From Sulfurimonas sp. (GTDB lineage Bacteria > Campylobacterota > Campylobacteria > Campylobacterales > Sulfurimonadaceae): 5,188 bases of DNA. The notes under the pieces are model-generated. The model was given only the letters and a program-made list of their open reading frames with translations. It searched no databases and was not told the origin of the DNA. Below are positions 1-5,188 of this stretch, in pieces. How positions within the stretch are numbered: the first letter of the stretch is position 1; the number at the start of each line of letters is the position of its first letter. The translations under genes and the position numbers were made by a program. The DNA lies in contig JAFLJZ010000273.1 of NCBI GenBank assembly GCA_022712775.1, positions 1-5,188 on the forward strand, given 5' to 3'.

Positions 1-18
1 CTAAATAATATATTCGCT

Positions 19-750
19 ATGAGTAAACAAAAAGTCTCGATTGAGTACAAATATAGAGGTTCTGTAGAACTCCCCGACAACAGAGAAGCTAAAGATGTCT
101 TTTTTCGTACAAAACAAGCCTATGCTAATCATGAAAAGATGAGTGTAAAACTCGTTTTTACAGATGCTAAACTCAAAAAATTAAAAGCCTACCAAAAAGG
201 TGGAGCAGAAGATGAACTTCAAAACTTAGACCTTTATATAGAACTTGGTGTAATTTTAAACTTTAGCACACAAGATGCTGAGAAAATAAAACAGTCAATT
301 CAACTTACAAATGATTCTGCACATACACATTTCAACATCACAAAAAGATTAAAATTAATTAATAAAAAACAAAAATCTCCTGCAGATAAAAATTATTTAT
401 TTTGGGATATTGAAAACTTTTCAGGAATTGCTTCAATTTTCACACAAATTATAGAGCCTTATAATATAGAAGATGAAAATATATTTATGGCAGCAAACCC
501 TGATTCCCTTTATCTCAAACGAGCAGAATGGGAAGCAAACTTATATGACTATGGAAAAACGCTGAGCTCTTTTAACTTTATAAAATGTGGACATGGAAAA
601 GATGTTGCAGATACACTTTTACTCGACAACTTTACAAACCTAAATTTAAAAAATGCAAATGTATTTATGCTTACTTTTGATAGAGACCTCAAAGAAAGAT
701 TCACGCACAGTACTCATTCGAGTAATAACCTTTTTATAATGGCAAAATAG
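19..750 (+). CDS. Putative NYN/PIN-like nuclease-domain protein of unknown function
   Basis: I do not recognise a named gene. The 243-aa product is soluble-looking, with no signal peptide or membrane segment. Residues 126-240 have the layout of a NYN (PIN-like) metal-dependent ribonuclease domain: a hydrophobic strand ending in D130-I-E132-N133, a central KDVAD (194-198) followed by a hydrophobic helix, and a strand ending in TFDRD (219-223). Acidic residues at strand ends in this order are typical of the family, where they bind metal; that they do so here is inference. Residues 1-120 are lysine-rich and match nothing I know, so they may be a separate substrate or partner domain. The ATG at 19 has no visible Shine-Dalgarno in the 18 bases before it, and the frame stays open to the window edge, so the real start could lie upstream. 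It converges on ruvX, with 2 nt between stop codons. Alternative: a degenerate NYN fold without catalysis. Confidence 0.6.
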   Translation: MSKQKVSIEYKYRGSVELPDNREAKDVFFRTKQAYANHEKMSVKLVFTDAKLKKLKAYQKGGAEDELQNLDLYIELGVILNFSTQDAEKIKQSIQLTNDSAHTHFNITKRLKLINKKQKSPADKNYLFWDIENFSGIASIFTQIIEPYNIEDENIFMAANPDSLYLKRAEWEANLYDYGKTLSSFNFIKCGHGKDVADTLLLDNFTNLNLKNANVFMLTFDRDLKERFTHSTHSSNNLFIMAK

Positions 751-752
751 TT

Positions 753-1154
753 TTAACTTTTTACAGTCCGTAAATATCTCTGCAAAATAATCATTGCAGA
801 GATAGAATCAATTCTTCCATCTCTAATTTGTTTTATCTCACCTTTTATTAAAGCTTCTGCCTCTTTAGAACTTCCTGCTTCATCTTGGTAAAAAACTTCA
901 CCCTCAAAGTCTACTAAACCCATAAAATGTGTAATTCTTCGTCGCATTTCATCTTCAGAACTTCCACCTAATGGGATTCCAATGACTACAGTATCTATTT
1001 CCCACTCTTTAATGGCTTTTTTAACCTCATCTGATGCTTGGTTTCTATTTTTACGAATAATGGCTTGAAGTGGACTAACAAGGTCTTTATGCGCAGAATA
1101 TGCAAGTCCTATTCTCTTAAGACCCAAGTCAATAGCTAGATATTTATTTGCCAA
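753..1154 (-). CDS. ruvX: RuvX/YqgF family RNase H-fold protein (putative pre-16S rRNA nuclease / Holliday junction resolvase)
   Basis: Cytoplasmic RNase H-fold protein. The family is linked to maturation of the 16S rRNA 5' end, and in some bacteria to Holliday-junction cleavage; which applies here is not visible. With the start used here it is 133 aa, normal for the family. Motifs in order: DLGLKRIG (9-16, first catalytic Asp at D9), VVIGIPLGGS (56-65), YQDEAGSSKEAE (89-100, acidic D91/E92), and DSISA (116-120, last catalytic Asp at D116). The reading frame has no ATG start upstream of these motifs. A TTG at 1154 has GGAAG 8 nt upstream and gives MANKYLAIDLG, the usual distance to the first Asp; a TTG at 1169 would add five residues but has no good ribosome site. 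The start overlaps the end of mnmE by 11 nt, so it is last in the operon and probably coupled. The stop lies 2 nt from that of the convergent gene. Confidence 0.93.
   Translation of the reverse strand: MANKYLAIDLGLKRIGLAYSAHKDLVSPLQAIIRKNRNQASDEVKKAIKEWEIDTVVIGIPLGGSSEDEMRRRITHFMGLVDFEGEVFYQDEAGSSKEAEALIKGEIKQIRDGRIDSISAMIILQRYLRTVKS
775..804. terminator. Perfect 11-bp inverted repeat at the 3' end of ruvX, possible bidirectional terminator
   Basis: The arms TATCTCTGCAA (775-785) and TTGCAGAGATA (794-804) are perfectly complementary around an 8-nt loop (786-793). The repeat lies in the last codons of ruvX and 25 nt past the stop of the convergent plus-strand gene, where a terminator serving both genes would have to sit because only 2 nt separate them. 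It is not a classic intrinsic terminator: the minus-strand transcript has only UUU directly after the stem, and the plus-strand transcript has no U tract. It may instead act as an mRNA 3'-end stabilising hairpin, or be chance within coding sequence. Confidence 0.35.
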
Positions 1155-2484
1155 GACAAAAACTTCCAAACATCTTGTCTAGCATTTCATCATTTTCAAA
1201 CGGTCTTGTAATACTTGCCATCTCTTTTACTGCCTCATTTAGATGAAAAGAAAATATCTCTAATTCTTGGTCATCTAAAGGATTAAAAGATTCTTCTATA
1301 TTTGTTAAAGTATTTTGTACAGCTGAAATTTGTCTTTGCGAAATAAGCATGATTTCATCAGAAGAATTTGTTGTATCCATAATAGCTTTTAAAGATTCTA
1401 TGAGCGTGTCTACATTATCTTTAGAATTAAGGGCTAAATCAAAGTTTATTTTTTCATTTAGAAATTTAGATTCTAAATCTATTTTATTTTTAACATAAAT
1501 TACTTGTTTTTTTTGTGCATATGATTCTATTAAAGAAAGTATCTGTTCATCTTCCCCATCAGAGATTCTAGAATCATCAAAAAGTGCTACTACTATATCA
1601 CTTTGCTCTATTGCTTCTAAACTTCTTTGTATCCCTATCTTCTCTATTTCATCATTTGCTTCACGTATTCCAGCAGTATCAACAATTTTGATGAGATGGG
1701 TACCAATTTTGACCTGTTCTTCTATAGTATCTCTCGTAGTTCCAGCAATTTCACTTACGATTGCACGATTATAATTTAAAAGTGCATTAAGAAGTGAACT
1801 TTTTCCAACATTAGGTTTTCCTACAATTGCTACACGAAAGCCTTGCATTAAACCTTCTCTTGCCTTTGAAGCTAAAAGTGTAGAATCTAATGATTTTTTC
1901 AATTCATTTAATTTTGCTTTGATTTGAGAAACTAAATCCACTGGTAAATCTTCTTCTGCATAATCAATACTCACTTCTGAATACGCCATTATATGGATAA
2001 TTTCATCACGAATATCTTCTATATATTTTTTAAGTGAGCCTTTCATTTGTGAGGCTAGAATCTTCGCTGCATCTTCACTTTTTGCTTCTATGAGTTGTGC
2101 AATAGCTTCTGCCTCACTTAAATCAATTCGTCCGTTAAAAAATGCACGTTTTGAAAATTCACCGGCAGTTGCGAGCCTCGCTCCTGCTTCGACTGTAGCC
2201 TTTAAAATAGACTGTGCAACTATAAAGCCGCCATGACACTGAATCTCTACTACATCTTCAGCAGTAAATGAATATGGACCTTTAAAATATATAACAATAC
2301 TTTCGTCAATAAGCTCATTATTTTGATTATATATATTTGTGAGTGTTGCGTATCTTGGAGGAAAATTATCTTTTTTACAAAGAGTTTTTGCAATATCTAA
2401 GGCCTTATCACCACTAAGGCGAATAATAGCAATTGAGCCTATACCATTTGCAGTAGCAATGGCTGATATTGTGTCACTATCCAT
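1144..2484 (-). CDS. mnmE: tRNA uridine-5-carboxymethylaminomethyl(34) synthesis GTPase MnmE (TrmE)
   Basis: MnmE is a cytoplasmic, K+-dependent GTPase that works with MnmG to add the (carboxymethyl)aminomethyl group to wobble uridine 34 of certain tRNAs. The 446-aa length is normal. Residues 1-118 form the N-terminal folate-binding, dimerising domain (TISAIATANGIGSIAIIRLSG near the start, EDVVEIQCHGG at 76-86). A helical domain surrounds an inserted G domain with G1 GKPNVGKSS (222-230), the switch segment TTRDT (249-253), G3 DTAG (269-272) and G4 NKID (333-336). The protein ends in FCLGK (442-446), the family C-terminal motif with Leu where Ile is common. The start ATG lies 1 nt after the jag stop with no clear Shine-Dalgarno, which suggests reinitiation by ribosomes leaving jag. 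The 3' end overlaps ruvX. MnmG is not in the window. Confidence 0.97.
   Translation of the reverse strand: MDSDTISAIATANGIGSIAIIRLSGDKALDIAKTLCKKDNFPPRYATLTNIYNQNNELIDESIVIYFKGPYSFTAEDVVEIQCHGGFIVAQSILKATVEAGARLATAGEFSKRAFFNGRIDLSEAEAIAQLIEAKSEDAAKILASQMKGSLKKYIEDIRDEIIHIMAYSEVSIDYAEEDLPVDLVSQIKAKLNELKKSLDSTLLASKAREGLMQGFRVAIVGKPNVGKSSLLNALLNYNRAIVSEIAGTTRDTIEEQVKIGTHLIKIVDTAGIREANDEIEKIGIQRSLEAIEQSDIVVALFDDSRISDGEDEQILSLIESYAQKKQVIYVKNKIDLESKFLNEKINFDLALNSKDNVDTLIESLKAIMDTTNSSDEIMLISQRQISAVQNTLTNIEESFNPLDDQELEIFSFHLNEAVKEMASITRPFENDEMLDKMFGSFCLGK
1163..1167 (-). promoter_or_regulatory. Shine-Dalgarno for ruvX, inside mnmE codons
   Basis: GGAAG on the minus strand lies 8 nt before the TTG at 1154 and decides that start over the TTG at 1169. 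It is made of the mnmE codons for Gly440 and Ser441, part of the conserved C-terminal segment of MnmE. Confidence 0.55.
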
Positions 2485-2485
2485 C

Positions 2486-3442
2486 TTAGTTCGAGTGGTA
2501 ATCGTTTATGATAATATATTTTAATCCATCACGTGTTGAGCGGATTACTATGTATTTATCTGGGTATTTTTCACGAAGTTCATTTAATGCTATTTGCACT
2601 AAAACCCCATCAAGAATCTTTGTTTGTGCTCTTCCATCTCTCTCAATATTTTCGCATACACCAACAAGGTATTTTCCAATAGACTCTTCTTGGTTTTTCA
2701 AAAATTCTGCAATCTCAAGACGAAGCTGAACTTGATACTTTGTGTTAATCCAGTTAAATATCATATATGAAAGCGCTTTATATCTATAGCCTTCCTTTCC
2801 TATAAGTAAAGCTGCATCATCACCTTTAAACTCAACAAGAAGCGTATCTTCATCATGAACACTAACCTCAATAGAATCAATCTTAAAACACGTTAAAGCG
2901 AAAAGTGTATTTATCTCTTCTTTAACAGTATCTACTATATCGCAGATACCTTGTCCTGACGCATCATCACAAAAGTCATTTTCATCATCATAATCAGCTA
3001 AATAATTTGACACATCTTCATACTCATCTTCATCATCTTGTGTACTTACAAATGAAGCCGGCATGATAGTATCATTTAAAACATTTTGTGCTTTTTCTTT
3101 TTCTTTTATCTTTGCTCTTGCTTGTTCTTTATTTGATGGTTTTTTAGGCTGTTTTGATTTAATCTCTTTTTTATTTTCTTGCTTTAACGCTTCGCGTTCA
3201 TTTTGTTTTACTTGTTTTGGAACTACACGTTTTTCTTGTTTTAGAGGTTTGCTTGTTTTAGTTGGGGTAGTAGTCTTTACTTCACGAATTGCGACAATAA
3301 TTGCACTCTTTTTAAAAAAACCTAAAAAACCTTTACTTGGGACTTGGGCAACTTCTATCTTAAGTTCAGTAACAGAACACTTTAATGAACAAGCAGCATT
3401 TTTATATGCTTCTTCAAGTGTTGCTGCTTCTATTTTAACCAT
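2486..3442 (-). CDS. jag: Jag/KhpB (EloR-type) KH-domain RNA-binding protein
   Basis: Cytoplasmic RNA-binding protein of the Jag/KhpB family, whose gene very often follows yidC; relatives in Gram-positive bacteria partner with KhpA and affect cell elongation, but the role here is unproven. The 318 residues show a Jag-N domain (1-52, with KGFLGFFKKSAII at 37-49), a long low-complexity linker, a KH domain (about 185-250, GxxG loop GKEG at 215-218) and an R3H-like region (about 252-315). The linker has a lysine-rich part (55-119) followed by an Asp/Glu-rich part (135-160). The place where the R3H signature Arg-x-x-x-His is expected appears to read Gly279-Val-Leu-Val-Gln283, so the motif may be degenerate. 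The start ATG overlaps the yidC stop by one base (TAATG) and has GGAG 7 nt upstream. The stop is 1 nt before mnmE. Confidence 0.93.
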   Translation of the reverse strand: MVKIEAATLEEAYKNAACSLKCSVTELKIEVAQVPSKGFLGFFKKSAIIVAIREVKTTTPTKTSKPLKQEKRVVPKQVKQNEREALKQENKKEIKSKQPKKPSNKEQARAKIKEKEKAQNVLNDTIMPASFVSTQDDEDEYEDVSNYLADYDDENDFCDDASGQGICDIVDTVKEEINTLFALTCFKIDSIEVSVHDEDTLLVEFKGDDAALLIGKEGYRYKALSYMIFNWINTKYQVQLRLEIAEFLKNQEESIGKYLVGVCENIERDGRAQTKILDGVLVQIALNELREKYPDKYIVIRSTRDGLKYIIINDYHSN

Positions 3443-5082
3443 TACTTCTCTCCATCTTTTTTATCAGTTTCTTTATCTGACTTCTTTGCTCGAGCAAGTG
3501 CTTCTTCTGCATCATTTGCATTTTTAAACTGTGCATTTACTATAAATTGTTGTCCTATAGAGAAAAGGTTATTTACGAACCAGTATAAAACTAAACCTGA
3601 TGGAAATGTAATAAAGAAAAATGTAAAAATCACTGGTAAAAATTTAAATACTTTTTCTTGTATAGGGTCTGTAAAATTATTTGGAGTAAGTTTTTGTTGA
3701 TAATACATTGACGCACCCATCAAAATAGGAAGAATAAAATAGCTATCCATACGAGAAAGATCATCTATCCATAGTATCCACTCTGCACCTTGAAGTTCAA
3801 CTGCATTTAAGAGAACGCGGTAAATTGCAAAGAAAACAGGAATTTGCATAAGCATTGGTAAACACCCACCAAGTGGGTTTGCATTATGCTTTTTATACAT
3901 ATCCATTACAGCCTTGTTCATACGCTGTGGATCACCCTTATGTTTTGCTTGAAGTTCTTTAATCTGAGGAGAAATTTTCTTAATTTTCTGCATAGACATC
4001 ATACCCTTGTATGTAAGCGGGTAAAGAATAATTCTAATAACAAAGGTTAGTGCAACAATAGCCCAACCCCAATTTCCTAGTATACCATGTAGCCATAATA
4101 AAAACTGGAACAATGGTTTAGAAGCAAAGGTAAACCAACCGTATTCAATAGCGTTTGTTAAAACAGGTTTAATATTGTGTAGTACCTTGTATTCTTTTTG
4201 ACCAACATATCCATGAAATTTCATTGTTTGCAATGCATCAAAATATATTACAGGATTATCATCTCTATCTCTTTCTACTATGATGTTTGTATCTTTAGAA
4301 AAACCATACATGATTGTTGCAGCGTACTGATCAAAAGCGGAAATAAGTTCAACTCCAGAATACACTTGTCTTCCTTCAGCATCTCCATCTTCTATAATTG
4401 TCACTAATTCATCATCAGTATAAACCATTGCCCCTGAAACAGTCATCATCTGCTCAGTAATCTCTGGTCTTTGACCTAAGTAAATAAAATATCTTTTATC
4501 TTGTGAAAGAGAAACTGTAACATCGTAATGCCCATCTTCATAAAAAGTAAGCTCTTTTGTAACCGTTAAAGATGATAATTCTTGTGTTAAGGTAACTTTT
4601 TGAGGTTGACCTGCTAAAGTAACCTCACTTACATCTGCTTTGTAAGCTACTGATGTTGCTTCCTTATTTAAATCTTCATCTAGAAATCTAATAAACAAAG
4701 GTTTTGTTGCAAAAGCTGGAATTAGTTGTGCATGATTTCCGTCTTGATCATTAAACTTATCTTCTAATAACTCTTTTGAACTAATACGACCAAGTGTATC
4801 TATTTTTAAAATAAACTTTTCATTTGTAACTGTTACTATATTACTTGATGCTGAAGCTGAAATTTTTTCTGCATCTGAAATTGCATGGCCAGTAGCATTT
4901 GCTACCATTTCTTGTGGTATTGTATTTGTTGGGTCTTGTTTAAGTCCTACTTGTGTACTTGTAGTAGCCTCTTGAGTTTCTGGTTGAACGGGTGGAAAAA
5001 TAGCAGTGTATCCTACGAAAAAAATTACTGACAATGCTACCGCTAACATTAATCTCTGATTTGCTGACATGTTTTCTAACAT
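3442..5082 (-). CDS. yidC: Membrane protein insertase YidC
   Basis: Inner-membrane insertase of the YidC/Oxa1/Alb3 family that inserts and folds membrane proteins alone or with Sec. At 546 aa it has the long Gram-negative form. Transmembrane segment 1 is at about 11-29 and ends in FPPVQPE. A large periplasmic P1 domain spans about 30-315, beginning with a Thr/Gln/Ser-rich stretch. The conserved membrane core follows: a segment at about 337-358 with the groove arginine R350 in FVIRIILYPLT, the cytoplasmic C1 helical hairpin (about 362-405, MMSMQKIKKISPQIKELQ), GGCLPMLMQIPVFFAIYR (405-422), a segment at about 448-462, and the last segments at about 480-515 (FPSGLVLYWFVNN). The C-terminus is a Lys/Asp/Glu-rich cytoplasmic tail. 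A Met at residue 5 is an alternative start, but AAGAGG 5 nt before the first ATG favours the longer form. It begins 2 nt after yidD and overlaps jag by 1 nt. Confidence 0.98.
   Translation of the reverse strand: MLENMSANQRLMLAVALSVIFFVGYTAIFPPVQPETQEATTSTQVGLKQDPTNTIPQEMVANATGHAISDAEKISASASSNIVTVTNEKFILKIDTLGRISSKELLEDKFNDQDGNHAQLIPAFATKPLFIRFLDEDLNKEATSVAYKADVSEVTLAGQPQKVTLTQELSSLTVTKELTFYEDGHYDVTVSLSQDKRYFIYLGQRPEITEQMMTVSGAMVYTDDELVTIIEDGDAEGRQVYSGVELISAFDQYAATIMYGFSKDTNIIVERDRDDNPVIYFDALQTMKFHGYVGQKEYKVLHNIKPVLTNAIEYGWFTFASKPLFQFLLWLHGILGNWGWAIVALTFVIRIILYPLTYKGMMSMQKIKKISPQIKELQAKHKGDPQRMNKAVMDMYKKHNANPLGGCLPMLMQIPVFFAIYRVLLNAVELQGAEWILWIDDLSRMDSYFILPILMGASMYYQQKLTPNNFTDPIQEKVFKFLPVIFTFFFITFPSGLVLYWFVNNLFSIGQQFIVNAQFKNANDAEEALARAKKSDKETDKKDGEK
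3448..3453 (-). promoter_or_regulatory. Shine-Dalgarno for jag, inside the end of yidC
   Basis: GGAGAG on the minus strand; its GGAG core lies 7 nt before the jag ATG. It is within the last codons of yidC (Gly-Glu-Lys), and the TAATG junction makes coupled translation likely. Confidence 0.65.
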
Positions 5083-5084
5083 GG

Positions 5085-5188
5085 TTACCTCTTATATGAA
5101 AAATTTTTTATAATATAAAAACGGTTTTTTTTATTTGTAACCAACCAATATTTTATAGCATCAATTTCAAGCTTTGCGGTCTTTATTT
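5085..5188 (-). CDS. yidD: YidD, membrane protein insertion efficiency factor (3' end only)
   Basis: Only the last 33 codons lie in the window; the gene continues beyond the right edge. The visible end contains IKYWLVTNKKNRFYIIKNF, which resembles the C-terminal part of epsilonproteobacterial YidD (a Trp-Leu-Val followed by a basic turn and a YII strand). YidD is a small, membrane-associated protein that helps YidC-dependent insertion. Position supports the call: in many bacteria the order is rpmH-rnpA-yidD-yidC, and here the TAA stop is 2 nt before the yidC ATG. The three-cysteine core typical of the family lies outside the window and cannot be checked. A different short protein preceding yidC is possible but less likely. 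Confidence 0.75.
   Translation of the reverse strand, partial: IKTAKLEIDAIKYWLVTNKKNRFYIIKNFSYKR
5088..5093 (-). promoter_or_regulatory. Shine-Dalgarno for yidC, overlapping the end of yidD
   Basis: AAGAGG on the minus strand, 5 nt before the yidC ATG, made of the last two sense codons of yidD (Lys-Arg). It supports the first Met of YidC over the Met at residue 5 and places yidC translation directly downstream of yidD. Confidence 0.65.

Noticed and set aside
1465..1485. Near-palindrome ATTTAGA-T-TCTAAAT within mnmE
   Set aside because: Made only of low-complexity AT-rich codons inside the gene, with no loop suited to a terminator and no operator context.
2402..2420. Small hairpin GCCTTA/TAAGGC near the start of mnmE
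   Set aside because: Only 6 bp with a 7-nt loop in coding sequence and no U tract; likely chance.
2339..2729. Two short plus-strand frames over mnmE and jag
   Set aside because: Both are shadows of conserved coding sequence on the other strand and show no family features.
2980..3060. Repeated catc/ttc tracts resembling a tandem repeat
   Set aside because: They are the GAT/GAA/GAG codons of the acidic Jag linker and show no regular repeat unit.
3063..3527. 154-codon plus-strand open frame rich in Phe, Ser, Cys and Leu across jag and the end of yidC
   Set aside because: It is antisense to two well-supported genes, and its hydrophobic character is the expected mirror of the Lys/Glu-rich jag linker.
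4198..4407. Small plus-strand open frame inside yidC
   Set aside because: It lies within the yidC periplasmic-domain coding region, on the opposite strand, with no ribosome site or recognisable product.
5098..5130. AT-rich TATATTATAAAA-like stretch upstream of yidC that could be a -10 box
   Set aside because: It is coding sequence of the yidD end in a low-G+C genome, no supporting -35 or extended pattern stands out, and the 2-nt yidD-yidC spacing suggests read-through from upstream.

Overview
The window looks like a housekeeping stretch of a Campylobacterota (epsilonproteobacterial) chromosome, probably from the Sulfurimonas/Sulfurovum side of the group. I judge this from the low G+C sequence, the gene order yidD-yidC-jag-mnmE-ruvX, and the look of the proteins (for example RuvX with a DEAGSSKEA segment, and MnmE ending in FGSFCLGK). 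The genus is an inference; no marker here fixes it.

Layout. The minus strand, read from the right edge leftwards, carries a tightly packed gene train: the 3' end of yidD (5085-5188), yidC (3442-5082), jag/khpB (2486-3442), mnmE (1144-2484) and ruvX/yqgF (753 to about 1154). Junctions are 2 nt, a 1-nt overlap (TAATG), 1 nt and an 11-nt overlap, so the train is almost certainly one operon with translational coupling. In many bacteria yidD is preceded by rpmH and rnpA near the replication origin; those genes would lie beyond the right edge. On the plus strand, 19-750 encodes a 243-aa protein with a C-terminal half resembling NYN/PIN-type metal-dependent nucleases and an N-terminal half I do not recognise. 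It converges on ruvX with only 2 nt between the stop codons, and an 11-bp perfect inverted repeat sits inside the end of ruvX.

How the genes fit together. YidD and YidC serve insertion of membrane proteins. Jag/KhpB is an RNA-binding protein whose gene commonly follows yidC. MnmE modifies the wobble uridine of certain tRNAs together with MnmG, which is not in the window. RuvX/YqgF is an RNase H-fold protein linked to 16S rRNA maturation and/or Holliday-junction processing. The theme is translation and membrane biogenesis.

There is no mobile element, CRISPR array, tRNA or rRNA in the window, and no non-coding stretch longer than 18 nt. I found no convincing new multi-gene system. The least understood item is the NYN-like protein; secondary points are the Jag protein's oppositely charged linker and apparently degenerate R3H motif, and the ruvX start signals embedded in the end of mnmE.
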